DNA of 64,000 bases. It comes from Gordonia iterans (GTDB taxonomy: Bacteria > Actinomycetota > Actinomycetes > Mycobacteriales > Mycobacteriaceae). The stretch is from contig NZ_CP027433.1 of assembly GCF_002993285.1 (NCBI RefSeq), positions 868,001 through 932,000 of the forward strand. Direction: 5' to 3'. The translations under genes were made by a program, and so were the position numbers. Of the stretch, positions 7,798 through 16,951 are shown piece by piece. The number at the start of each line of letters is the position of its first letter. The stretch's first letter is position 1. The notes under the pieces are model-generated. The model worked only from the letters and a program-made list of their open reading frames with translations, searched no databases and was not told where the DNA came from.

Positions 7798-8562
7798 TTG
7801 CTGAACAGGCTTGCCGCCCCATTGGGGGGAGTCGGCGACTTCGTCGCGCTGTCGGTCGAGACGTCGCGCGAGTTTTTTCGCCGACCCTTCCAGGCGCGCG
7901 AGACCGTGGAACAGGCGTGGGCGATCGCCCGTGTCTCGCTGGTCCCGACGCTGCTCGTCGCCATCCCGTTCACGGTGCTGGTGAGCTTCACCCTCAACAT
8001 CCTGCTCCGCGAGATCGGCGCACAGGACCTGTCCGGCGCCGGTGCGGCGCTGGGCACCATCACCCAGATCGGTCCGATCGTGACCGTGCTGATCGTGGCC
8101 GGAGCGGGTGCCACGGCGATTTGCGCAGACCTGGGCGCCCGCACCATCCGCGAGGAGATCGACGCGATGCGGGTGCTCGGCATCAACCCGATGCATCGGC
8201 TGGTGGTTCCCCGCGTGATCGCCTCCACCATCGTCGCCCTGCTCCTCAACAGCCTGGTGTGCACCATCGGCCTGGCCGGCGGCTTCGTCTTCTCGGTGTA
8301 CCTGCAGGACGTGAACCCGGGCGCGTTCATCGCCAACCTCACCCTGCTCACGGGTCTGCCCGAACTGGTCATCTCGATGGTCAAGGCAGCCCTCTTCGGA
8401 CTCTTCGCCGGACTCGTCGCCTGCTATCGCGGGCTGAACGTCAAAGGCGGCGCCAAGGGGGTGGGCGATGCGGTCAACGAGACCGTCGTCTACTCGTTCA
8501 TGGCGCTCTTCGTGATCAACGTCGTGGTGACCGCGGTCGGACTGAAAGCGACGGCGGGCTGA
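7798..8562 (+). CDS. yrbE4A: Mce4 transporter permease YrbE4A
   Basis: A 254-residue MlaE/YrbE-family integral membrane permease. The hydrophobic stretches and the ARTIREEIDAMRVLGINP cytoplasmic segment are diagnostic of the family. With YrbE4B it forms the inner-membrane core of the Mce4 sterol importer. The likely start is TTG at 7798, behind AAGGAGG, which gives exactly the length of mycobacterial YrbE4A; in-frame TTG at 7780 lies before the Shine-Dalgarno sequence. The gene starts 75 bases after hsd4A and its stop is 2 bases before the yrbE4B start, so one transcript is likely. Confidence 0.93.
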   Translation: MLNRLAAPLGGVGDFVALSVETSREFFRRPFQARETVEQAWAIARVSLVPTLLVAIPFTVLVSFTLNILLREIGAQDLSGAGAALGTITQIGPIVTVLIVAGAGATAICADLGARTIREEIDAMRVLGINPMHRLVVPRVIASTIVALLLNSLVCTIGLAGGFVFSVYLQDVNPGAFIANLTLLTGLPELVISMVKAALFGLFAGLVACYRGLNVKGGAKGVGDAVNETVVYSFMALFVINVVVTAVGLKATAG

Positions 8563-8564
8563 CC

Positions 8565-9416
8565 ATGGTGCTACCGGAGACGACGAGACTGCTCACCGCG
8601 CGGGTGGCGTACAAGCGCGCCGGCGAGGACTGGAACCGGATCGGCGACCAGGCGCTCTTCTATTGGGACGCCGTGGTGTCCATCCCGCGTGCCCTGCGGC
8701 AGTACAAGAAGGAGACGCTCCGGCTGATCGCGGAGATCTCGATGGGCACCGGGGCACTCGCGCTGATCGGCGGCACGGTGGTGATCGTCGGCTTCCTCAC
8801 CCTGTTCACCGGCGGCACCATCGCCGTCCAGGGCTACAGCTCGCTGGCGAATATCGGCGTCGAGGCGCTGACCGGCTTCTTCTCGGCGTTCATCAACGTG
8901 CGTATCGCGGTGCCGGTGATCTCCGGGATCGCGCTCGCCGCGACGATCGGCGCCGGAGCCACGGCGCAGCTGGGTTCGATGCGGGTCAGTGAGGAGATCG
9001 ACGCCCTCGAAGTGATGGCGGTCCCGTCCGTCCCGTACCTGGTGAGCACCCGACTGGTGGCGGGCATGATCGCGATCATCCCGCTCTACTCACTGGCAGC
9101 GCTCGCCTCGTTCCTGGCCAGCCGCTTCGCGACCGTCGTCCTGTATGGCCAGTCGTCCGGCGTCTACGACCACTACTTCGACACCTTCCTGATCCCCTCG
9201 GACATCCTGTGGTCGTTCGTCCAGGTGATCTGCATGGCGATCGCCGTCATGCTCATCCACACCTACTACGGTTACAACGCGTCCGGCGGCCCCGTCGGCG
9301 TGGGCGTCGCCGTCGGCAACGCCGTGCGCGCGTCGCTGGTCGTGGTGGTCGTCATCACCCTGCTCACCTCCCTCGCCATCTACGGCGCCGACGGCAACTT
9401 CAACCTGGCGGGCTGA
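8565..9416 (+). CDS. yrbE4B: Mce4 transporter permease YrbE4B
   Basis: A 283-residue MlaE/YrbE permease, partner of YrbE4A. It has several membrane segments and the conserved cytoplasmic MRVSEEIDALEVMAVPS loop. The ATG at 8565 follows the yrbE4A stop by two bases and mce4A begins three bases after its own stop, so the genes are translationally linked. The pair is expected to work with an MceG-type ATPase, which is not encoded in this window. Confidence 0.95.
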   Translation: MVLPETTRLLTARVAYKRAGEDWNRIGDQALFYWDAVVSIPRALRQYKKETLRLIAEISMGTGALALIGGTVVIVGFLTLFTGGTIAVQGYSSLANIGVEALTGFFSAFINVRIAVPVISGIALAATIGAGATAQLGSMRVSEEIDALEVMAVPSVPYLVSTRLVAGMIAIIPLYSLAALASFLASRFATVVLYGQSSGVYDHYFDTFLIPSDILWSFVQVICMAIAVMLIHTYYGYNASGGPVGVGVAVGNAVRASLVVVVVITLLTSLAIYGADGNFNLAG

Positions 9417-9419
9417 GCG

Positions 9420-10592
9420 ATGCAGAGACACAGGTCAGGGCTGGTGCGCAAGCTTGCCGCGGTGATCATGATCAGTGCGCTGATCGGCGTCGTCGTGCTG
9501 GCCACCGGCCAGTTCCTCGGCTGGTTCACCAGCACCCAGAAGGTCACCCTGGTGGCCCCGCGCGCCGGCCTGGTGATGAACCCGGCGGCCAAGGTGACCC
9601 TGCGCGGCATCGAAGTGGGCCGGGTCACGAGCGTCCGGAACGACGGCGATCACGCCGTCCTGGAGCTCGACATGAACAGCGCTCGCCTGCAGTACGTGCC
9701 GGCGAACGTGCGCGCCGACATCAAGTCGAACACGATCTTCGGCGCCAAGAACGTGAACCTGGTGGTCCCGGAAGAGGGTGCGACGGGACAGCTGCGCGGG
9801 GGCATGACGATCAGCGCCGAGCACGTCGTCGTCGAACTCAACACCGTCTACCAGGAACTCGTGAGCGTGCTGGCCCAGTTGGAGCCGGAGAAGCTGACGG
9901 TCACCATGAGCGCGGTGTCCGGTGCGCTCGCCGGCAACGGCGAAGACCTCGGGGTCGCCTTGTCCGAGCTCAATACGGTGCTGGGCAAGACTGAGCCGCA
10001 TCTGCCCCAGCTCAACCGGCTCCTCGAGGAGGCCGCGGGCGCGACCGGCGTCTACGCCGACGCCATGCCCGACCTGATGCGGATCATCGACAACTCCACG
10101 GTGATCGGCGACCTCCTCGTGGACAACACGGCGAACCTCGACGCACTCCTGATCAACGTGACCGGCATGGCCAACGCCGGAAACCGGGTACTCGCCGAGT
10201 CCAAGAAGGACCTGATGTCCACCCTGTCCGACTTGAATCCGGTGATGTCTCTGCTCGGGTATCAGGCGCCGGGACTGCGCTGCTTCATCACCGCCGCCTC
10301 CAACGCCTCGGACGTCGCCGTCCCGCTCCTCGGCGGGCGGAACGGGATGCTCCTGCTCGACGCCGGCCTGATTCCCGGCCAGGACCCGTACCGGTATCCG
10401 CAAGACCTGCCCGAGGTGCGTGGCGACGGCCCGCCCACCTGCGAGGGCGGCCTGACCGACGTCGACGCCAAGAAGCCGGTGAAGTTCTACGTGATCGACA
10501 ACGCGCCGCAGCCGTACCAGCCCCGCACCACGGCCAAGGTGCAGCCTTTCAAGCTGTTCAATCTGCTGTTCGGGGGGCCCGCCCGTGGCTGA
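9420..10592 (+). CDS. mce4A: Mce4A substrate-binding protein
   Basis: A 390-residue Mce protein. It has an N-terminal membrane anchor near residues 10-32, an MlaD-like beta-barrel domain about 40-120 (VTLVAPRAGLVMNPAAKVTLRGIEVGRV), then a long helical region and a proline-rich C-terminus. Mce4A-F are thought to form a hexameric tube across the periplasm that carries cholesterol to YrbE4AB. Its 3' end overlaps mce4B by 8 bases. Position directly after yrbE4B fixes the paralogue letter. Confidence 0.94.
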   Translation: MQRHRSGLVRKLAAVIMISALIGVVVLATGQFLGWFTSTQKVTLVAPRAGLVMNPAAKVTLRGIEVGRVTSVRNDGDHAVLELDMNSARLQYVPANVRADIKSNTIFGAKNVNLVVPEEGATGQLRGGMTISAEHVVVELNTVYQELVSVLAQLEPEKLTVTMSAVSGALAGNGEDLGVALSELNTVLGKTEPHLPQLNRLLEEAAGATGVYADAMPDLMRIIDNSTVIGDLLVDNTANLDALLINVTGMANAGNRVLAESKKDLMSTLSDLNPVMSLLGYQAPGLRCFITAASNASDVAVPLLGGRNGMLLLDAGLIPGQDPYRYPQDLPEVRGDGPPTCEGGLTDVDAKKPVKFYVIDNAPQPYQPRTTAKVQPFKLFNLLFGGPARG

Positions 10593-11685
10593 GACCGGAT
10601 ATGTGACGGCCGATGACCTGGTCGCCAAGCGGGCCCGCGCCTTCCGGGCGACCGTCATCAAGCTGACCACCTTCGTGGTGGTGATGGTGCTGGTGATGAC
10701 GGCGCTGGTGATGGTGTTCAGCCGGTATCAGTCGGGCAGCACCACCAGCTACACGGCGTTGTTCACCAGCGCCTCGGCGATGAAGGCCGGCAGCGATGTG
10801 CAGATCGCCGGGGTGGACGTCGGAGTGGTCGACGAAGTGCACCTGAATCGGGACAACGTGGCCGAGGTGTCCTTCACCGTCCGCAACGAGTACCGCCTGC
10901 CGAAGTCGGTTCGGGCCCTGATCCGCTACGAGAACCTCACCGGCGACCGGTACATGGAGCTCGCGGCCGGCCTCGGCCCGCCGGGTGAATACCTCGACGG
11001 CGGCGCCCAGATCCCCCTCGCGCAGACCGAACCCGCGCTCGACCTGGACAATCTGCTGGGCGGCTTCAAGCCGCTCTTCCGGACGCTCAGCGGCGATCAG
11101 GTCAACGAACTGTCCCAGGCTCTGATCGCGGTCTTCCAAGGTCAGGGACCCGCGCTGCAGCAGTTGCTGTCGGCCACCGACTCGTTCACCAACACCCTGG
11201 CCGACCGCGACCGGTTGATCAGCTCGGTGATCGACAACCTCAACAAGACCCTCGGCATCCTGGAAGCCGACCACGACGGCCTGGACCAGAGTGTGGACCG
11301 CCTGCAGCAGCTGGTCTCCGGCCTGTCCGGCGACCGCGACGTGATCGGCCGGTTCCTGACCCAGTCGGCGTCGGCGTCGAACACCATGGCCGACCTGCTG
11401 CAGACCACCCGTCCGGACATCAAGGGCTCGCTGGCGTCGCTGGGTGCCACCTCGGACCAGGCGCTGCAGGCCGAACCGTTCATCCGGAACCTGCTCTCCG
11501 AACTGCCCGGGGACTTCAAGACGCTCTCGAACCTCGGCAGTTACGGCGCATGGCTGCAGATCTACTTCTGCCGCATCCGCCTGCAGCTGCCGGGACCGGG
11601 CGACACCCAGTACTACTTCACCGCCATCGACGCGATGGGGGACAAGACCAAGGCCGGGGGGAGGTGTGACGGATCGACGCCATGA
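10585..11685 (+). CDS. mce4B: Mce4B substrate-binding protein
   Basis: A 366-residue Mce protein with an N-terminal membrane segment (about residues 18-43), the MlaD-like domain (FTSASAMKAGSDVQIAGVDVG), an extended helical region and the C-terminal YGAWLQIYFCRIRLQLPG that recurs in MceB proteins. The start is GTG at 10585, inside the 3' end of mce4A; the 3' end overlaps mce4C by four bases (ATGA). Confidence 0.94.
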   Translation: MAETGYVTADDLVAKRARAFRATVIKLTTFVVVMVLVMTALVMVFSRYQSGSTTSYTALFTSASAMKAGSDVQIAGVDVGVVDEVHLNRDNVAEVSFTVRNEYRLPKSVRALIRYENLTGDRYMELAAGLGPPGEYLDGGAQIPLAQTEPALDLDNLLGGFKPLFRTLSGDQVNELSQALIAVFQGQGPALQQLLSATDSFTNTLADRDRLISSVIDNLNKTLGILEADHDGLDQSVDRLQQLVSGLSGDRDVIGRFLTQSASASNTMADLLQTTRPDIKGSLASLGATSDQALQAEPFIRNLLSELPGDFKTLSNLGSYGAWLQIYFCRIRLQLPGPGDTQYYFTAIDAMGDKTKAGGRCDGSTP

Positions 11686-12935
11686 GTGAGCCGAACACGA
11701 ACGACGAGAACACGTCCGCGCAGGACGACCTGCCCGAGCCGATCCGGCCGCGCCGGGAAGGCAGGCGTTCGCGCGTGTCGATGGGCGTCATCGGCGTGGT
11801 GCTGACGGCGATGCTGGTCATCACGGCGCTGCAGATGGACCGGTTGCCCTTCGTCAGCCAGGTGAGCACGTACGACGTCTACTTCGACGATGCCGGCGGC
11901 CTGAGCACCGGCGATCAGGTCGTGGTCGCCGGGGTGCACGTCGGCGACGTCAAGGCCATCGACCTGGCGCGCACCTCCGACGGGTTGAAGGCCAAGATCG
12001 TCTTCCGATTGAACGACACCGTGCAGATCGGCGACCGCTCGCGCGCAGCGATCAAGACCGAGACGGTGCTGGGCAGACGGAACCTGACGATCATGCCGCT
12101 CGGCGACACGCGACTGCGTCCGGGCGGAGTGATCCCCGTCGACCAGACCGTCGCACCGTATTCGCTGAGCGACGCACTGGAAGACTCGGTCTCCACGCTC
12201 ACCGAGACCGACACCGAGGAACTCGACAAGGCGCTGACGACGGTGTCCGAGGCCTTCGAAGACACTCCGCCGGAGATGCGCGGCGCCGTCGAAGGGGTCG
12301 GCCGGCTGGCGACGGTGATCGCCGACCGCGACAACGCGCTCAACGACCTGCTGAAACGGGCCCGCGGCGTCTCGTCGATCGTCGGCGCGCGGAGCGAGCA
12401 GATCCAGAAGATGCTGATCGACGCCAACCTGCTGCTCGGCGAGCTGCAGGTGCGGCGCGAGGCCATCCGGCAGGTGATCGTCGGCACCAAGAACCTGACC
12501 GCCGAGCTGACGGGCTTCGTCAAGGACAACGAAGAACAGCTGACCCCGGTGCTCAAGAAGTTCAACCGCGTGCTGGACATCCTCAACGACAACGCCGACA
12601 ACTTCAGCGACGCCATCGAGAATCTCGGCCCGTACGCGAACATCCTCGGTGAAGCGGTGAGCTCGGGTCCATATTTCTCGTCGCTGGTGGGCCTGCCGAC
12701 CTGGGGCGACTACATGGGCACCTTCTTGCGCGTGCTCGGCCAGAAATACCCGGAGGCGGCCGAGTATTTCATCAAGTACTCCGGCTTCCCGTTGCTCCCG
12801 GGCAACTGGGGTGAGGCGCCGCGCCGCAGCGCCCCGGACGTGAAGCGCCCGACGCCCTCGAGCCGCCCGCCGCAGCCGCCGAACCGCACCTCGCGGCCCA
12901 CCGGTGCGCCGACGTCGACGACGGGAGGGCGCTGA
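11682..12935 (+). CDS. mce4C: Mce4C substrate-binding protein
   Basis: A 417-residue Mce protein. A polar, charged leader of about 30 residues precedes the membrane anchor (VSMGVIGVVLTAMLVITALQ). The MlaD-like domain follows (YFDDAGGLSTGDQVVVAGVHVG), then a helical region and a Pro/Ser/Thr-rich tail after about residue 375, as in other MceC proteins. The ATG overlaps the mce4B stop, which suggests coupled translation. Confidence 0.94.
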   Translation: MSEPNTNDENTSAQDDLPEPIRPRREGRRSRVSMGVIGVVLTAMLVITALQMDRLPFVSQVSTYDVYFDDAGGLSTGDQVVVAGVHVGDVKAIDLARTSDGLKAKIVFRLNDTVQIGDRSRAAIKTETVLGRRNLTIMPLGDTRLRPGGVIPVDQTVAPYSLSDALEDSVSTLTETDTEELDKALTTVSEAFEDTPPEMRGAVEGVGRLATVIADRDNALNDLLKRARGVSSIVGARSEQIQKMLIDANLLLGELQVRREAIRQVIVGTKNLTAELTGFVKDNEEQLTPVLKKFNRVLDILNDNADNFSDAIENLGPYANILGEAVSSGPYFSSLVGLPTWGDYMGTFLRVLGQKYPEAAEYFIKYSGFPLLPGNWGEAPRRSAPDVKRPTPSSRPPQPPNRTSRPTGAPTSTTGGR

Positions 12936-12936
12936 C

Positions 12937-14238
12937 ATGTCCGTGTCTCAGAAACTGTCCGCACTGTCGACGACCAAGAAGGTGATCGCGGTCGCCGCGG
13001 CCGTCCTGGTGGCGGTGCTGGTCGTCATGCTGGCCTCGCTCGGGTGGCAGAAAGCGACCACCCGCACCCTCACCGCGTACTTCCCGTCGGTCACCGGCCT
13101 GTACGAGGGCGACCCCGTCCGCGTGATCGGCGTCAAGGTCGGCACGGTGACCAAGGTGGAGCCACGCAGCCGGAACGTCCGCGTGGTGATGCGGATCGAC
13201 GACGACGTGCCCGTCCCCACCGATGTGCGCGCGGTGATCGTCGCGCAGTCGCTGGTGTCCGGTCGGTTCGTCCAGCTCACGCCGTCGTACACCACCGGAC
13301 CGATGATCTCCGACGGCAACACCGACATCCCGATGGAGCGCACTGCCGTGCCGATGGAGTGGGACGACGTCAAGAAGCAGCTCGATGAGCTCAGCAACGT
13401 GCTCGGGCCGCAGACCGGCGACGACGGCGTCGTCGACCCGGGTACCGCCGCCAAGGCGATCGACGTGGCCGCGGCCAATCTCGAGGGGAACGGCCAGGCC
13501 ATGGCGATCGCGCTGCGCGAGATGTCCACGGTGATGGGCACCCTCTCGGAGAACCGGGACGACCTGTTCGCCACCGTGAAGGCACTGCAGAAGCTGACCG
13601 GTCTGCTCGCGCAGAACCATCAGCAGCTGGTCCAGTTCAACGGCCGGATGGCCTCGGTGAGCAGTGTGCTGGCCGAGAGCGACGAGGCCCTCGGCGATGC
13701 GATGGACAACCTCGACGAGGCGCTCGGCGAACTGAAGACCTTCCTGGACGCCAACACCGAGACGATGGCCGCGACGGTGGACAAGATGGCCCCGTTCACC
13801 GCCACGCTCAAGCGGAACGACGAGGGGTTGCGCGGTCTGCTGCATTCGGCGCCCAACCAGCTCGCGAACTTCTACAACATCTACAACCCGCTCACCGGCT
13901 CCCTCGACGGCGTCTTCGGACTCGGCATGGGCAACAACCTGATCACGCTGCTGTGCGGCTCGCTGGCCGCGACCGAACGTCCGCTGGACACTGAGGAGGG
14001 CGTGGAGAAGTGTGTCGATCTGCTCGCGCCGATCCTCAAGGACATCGCGGTGAACTTCCCGCCGTTCGCGGCCAATCCGCTGATCGGGCGGGCCGCCACG
14101 CCCAGCATGATCACGTATCAGAACGAGAGCGTGAAGCGGCGGGCGCAGGCCGGTGTGGGCGAGCGTGACGTCGACAGCACCAAGCCGAATCCGCCGGATC
14201 CGATGCTCAAGCTCCTCCTGCCGTTCGGGAGGAACTGA
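12937..14238 (+). CDS. mce4D: Mce4D substrate-binding protein
   Basis: A 433-residue Mce protein with an N-terminal membrane helix (VIAVAAAVLVAVLVVMLASLG), the MlaD-like domain (YFPSVTGLYEGDPVRVIGVKVG) and a long helical part. ATG at 12937 begins one base after the mce4C stop, with GGGAGGGC upstream. Its last base is the first base of the mce4E ATG. Order and spacing match the standard mce operon. Confidence 0.94.
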   Translation: MSVSQKLSALSTTKKVIAVAAAVLVAVLVVMLASLGWQKATTRTLTAYFPSVTGLYEGDPVRVIGVKVGTVTKVEPRSRNVRVVMRIDDDVPVPTDVRAVIVAQSLVSGRFVQLTPSYTTGPMISDGNTDIPMERTAVPMEWDDVKKQLDELSNVLGPQTGDDGVVDPGTAAKAIDVAAANLEGNGQAMAIALREMSTVMGTLSENRDDLFATVKALQKLTGLLAQNHQQLVQFNGRMASVSSVLAESDEALGDAMDNLDEALGELKTFLDANTETMAATVDKMAPFTATLKRNDEGLRGLLHSAPNQLANFYNIYNPLTGSLDGVFGLGMGNNLITLLCGSLAATERPLDTEEGVEKCVDLLAPILKDIAVNFPPFAANPLIGRAATPSMITYQNESVKRRAQAGVGERDVDSTKPNPPDPMLKLLLPFGRN

Positions 14239-15518
14239 TGAAGCGTCACAGTCGCAAGTTCCTCGCGGTCGTCGCCGCGTCGGCCCTGCTCTTCCCGCTG
14301 GCGGCGTGCGGCGACCATGTCGCCTCGCTCTCGTCGATCGGCGCCCAGGGCACCGGTGAGGGCGCCTACCAGATCAGCGCGACGATCCCGTCCGCGGCGA
14401 GCCTGGTGCGCAACGCCCCGGTGATGATGACCGATGCGACGGTCGGCAGCGTCGCGGACATCAAGGTGGTCGACTGGGCTGCCGAGGTGACGATCCGCCT
14501 GGACAAGGACGTGCGCATCCCGAAGGGGTCGTACGCGATGATCGGCATGACCAGCGTGCTGGGTTCCTCTCACCTGGAGATCGTGCCGCCGGCCGAACCG
14601 AGCGGCCAGTACGTCGCGCCGGGCGACAGCCTGGAGCAGGTCGACTGCCCCGAGTCGGCGAACCTGCCGCGCCCGGAGGGGCAGGGGGTTCCGGGCGTCA
14701 CGCTGGCGCAGAACATCGATCCGTGCCGCTATCCGACCACCGAACAGGTGCTCAGCTCGCTGTCGGTGGTGCTCAACGGCGGCGGTCTGGCGCAGATGGG
14801 CGAGATCGTCTCCGAACTCAGTGATGCGCTGGGCGGCCGTGGCGAAGAACTGAGCACCCTGATTCCGCGGATGAACACCCTGGTGTCCGACCTGGACGAG
14901 CAGACCGAGAACATCATCGCCGCGACCGACGGTCTGGCGCGGCTGACCGCACGCATCAACGAGCAGGAGCCGACTGTGCAGCGCGCCCTGGACTCCGGCC
15001 CGCAGATCCTGCAGTTGCTGGTGGACCAGCGAACCAACCTGATCGGTTCGCTGGGCGCGGTGGGCGATCTGTCGGCCACCGCCAACGAGATCATGGCCCG
15101 GGGCGCCGACGACCTGAAGGTCGTCGCGCCCAACATGAACAAGCTGCTGTCCCAACTCGCCCAGACCGGCCCCGCGCTGACCAACTCGCTCCGGATCCTG
15201 CTGACCTTCCCGTTCTTGCAGGAGCAGATCTCGACGATCGTCAAGGGCGATTACGTCAACTCGGATCTGGTGCTGGACCTGACCTTCGACCGGCTCAACA
15301 GGACCATGCTCACCTCGGTCGGCCTGACCGGGCCGGAGGGGCTCCTGGGCACGTCCGCGGGTAATGCGCGCAAGTCGACCGATCCGTTGCGCGCGCCCTT
15401 CGACCGGAACCGCAACGTCCCGGCGCCCAAGAAGAAGACGCCGGAGAAGAAGGCGCCGGACGGCAAGACCCCGTCCCGGACCACAGCCCCGACCACGAGT
15501 AAGCGGGAGGGCAACTGA
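14238..15518 (+). CDS. mce4E: Mce4E lipoprotein (LprN type)
   Basis: A 426-residue Mce lipoprotein. The signal peptide runs to a clear lipobox, LAAC, with the acylated Cys near residue 24 (FLAVVAASALLFPLAACGD). The MlaD domain follows (ATIPSAASLVRNAPVMMTDATVG), then a helical region and a Lys/Pro-rich tail. MceE is the lipid-anchored member of the six; the mycobacterial orthologue is LprN. It overlaps mce4F by one base. Confidence 0.95.
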   Translation: MKRHSRKFLAVVAASALLFPLAACGDHVASLSSIGAQGTGEGAYQISATIPSAASLVRNAPVMMTDATVGSVADIKVVDWAAEVTIRLDKDVRIPKGSYAMIGMTSVLGSSHLEIVPPAEPSGQYVAPGDSLEQVDCPESANLPRPEGQGVPGVTLAQNIDPCRYPTTEQVLSSLSVVLNGGGLAQMGEIVSELSDALGGRGEELSTLIPRMNTLVSDLDEQTENIIAATDGLARLTARINEQEPTVQRALDSGPQILQLLVDQRTNLIGSLGAVGDLSATANEIMARGADDLKVVAPNMNKLLSQLAQTGPALTNSLRILLTFPFLQEQISTIVKGDYVNSDLVLDLTFDRLNRTMLTSVGLTGPEGLLGTSAGNARKSTDPLRAPFDRNRNVPAPKKKTPEKKAPDGKTPSRTTAPTTSKREGN

Positions 15519-16951
15519 TGAAGATCACCGGTTTCATCCGCGGCCAGCTCACCGTCTTCGCGATCGTCTCGGTGATCGCGATCCTGGTCGTCGGCATCTT
15601 CTACATCCGCATCCCGCAGATGCTCGGCGTCGGCAGCTACCGGGTGACGCTCCAGATGCCCGCATCCGGCGGCCTGTACCAGAACGCGAACGTCAGCTTC
15701 CGCGGCGTCGACGTCGGCAAGGTGACGGGCATGTGGCTCACCCCGGACGGCGTCGAGGCGGAGTTGACCATTCGCTCGGGCACCGACGACATCCCGAAGG
15801 ACTCCGCCGCCACGGTGCGCAGCGTCTCGGCCGTCGGTGAGCAGTTCGTCGAGTTCACCCCGCCGGAGAAGCCGGCCGGCGCGTTCCTGCGCGGCGGCGA
15901 CACCGTCGTCGTGAACGACGACGACATGCCCGTCGAGATCTCCTCGATGCTCGACCAGGCCGATGCCCTGCTGCAAGCCGTCGGCAACACCCAGTTGCGC
16001 GAGGTGATGGATCAGACCTTCCTGGCGTTCAACGGCACCGCACCGGAATTGCGCAGGCTCCTGGACTCGATGATCCTGTTCGTCGGCGAGGCGAACAGGA
16101 ACGTCGACGCGGTGACCGACCTGATCGATGAGGCCGGCCCCGTCCTGGGCACGCAGAACCAGACGGCCGCCCAGATCCGGGCGTGGACGCGCAACCTCAC
16201 CGTCACCACCGACACGCTGCGCTCGCACAAGACGAACATCACCGGGATCCTGCAGAAGGGGCCCGGGACCGCCACCGCAGCGACGAAGCTGTTCGACGAC
16301 ATCAGCGAGTCGTTCCCGGTGGCGATCAGCAACCTTTCGGTGAACGCCCGCACGATGGCGGTGTATCTGCCGAATCTGCAGCAGACGATCGTGCTCTATC
16401 CGCGAGTGCTCGCCACGCTGATCACTGCGATCAACAACGGCTCCAACCGGCACGGACCGAACGTCAACTTCACCCTGGGCTTCCAGGATCCCCCGACGTG
16501 CACGGTGGGCTTCGTGCCGCCGAAGGACTGGCGCTTCCCCGATGCCCAGACTCCGCAGGACGTACCCCCGGGGACGTTGTGCCGACTGCCGCAGAATGCG
16601 CAGTCCAGCGTGCGCGGTGCCCGCAACTTCCCGTGTGTGGAGTTCCCCGGCCGCCGGGCGCCCACGCCGGAGGAATGCCGCACCGGATTCAAGGCGTCGC
16701 CGCGCGACAACGTCGCGTTCCCCAACGGGTTGCCGTTCACCAACCTTCCGCGGCAACCCGCGGGCCACCTGGTCCCGGGGACCCCGACCACCCATGACCC
16801 GACGCCCGCCACGTACGCCACCACGTACGATCCAGACACGGGCGAATTCATCGGCCCGGACGGCAAGATCTACAACGCCGGACTGGGCGAGCAGGCAGGT
16901 TCGAAGAAGACCGAATGGTACGAGCTGATCACGAAGACGGTGGAGTCCTGA
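15518..16951 (+). CDS. mce4F: Mce4F substrate-binding protein
   Basis: A 477-residue Mce protein with an N-terminal membrane segment (LTVFAIVSVIAILVVGIFYI), the MlaD-like domain (MPASGGLYQNANVSFRGVDVG), a long helical part and a Pro-rich C-terminal region with four or more cysteines (TCTVGFVP, TLCRLP, FPCVEFPG, EECRTGF), as is usual for MceF. It is the last of the six tube subunits and leads without a gap into the Mce-associated genes. Confidence 0.95.
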   Translation: MKITGFIRGQLTVFAIVSVIAILVVGIFYIRIPQMLGVGSYRVTLQMPASGGLYQNANVSFRGVDVGKVTGMWLTPDGVEAELTIRSGTDDIPKDSAATVRSVSAVGEQFVEFTPPEKPAGAFLRGGDTVVVNDDDMPVEISSMLDQADALLQAVGNTQLREVMDQTFLAFNGTAPELRRLLDSMILFVGEANRNVDAVTDLIDEAGPVLGTQNQTAAQIRAWTRNLTVTTDTLRSHKTNITGILQKGPGTATAATKLFDDISESFPVAISNLSVNARTMAVYLPNLQQTIVLYPRVLATLITAINNGSNRHGPNVNFTLGFQDPPTCTVGFVPPKDWRFPDAQTPQDVPPGTLCRLPQNAQSSVRGARNFPCVEFPGRRAPTPEECRTGFKASPRDNVAFPNGLPFTNLPRQPAGHLVPGTPTTHDPTPATYATTYDPDTGEFIGPDGKIYNAGLGEQAGSKKTEWYELITKTVES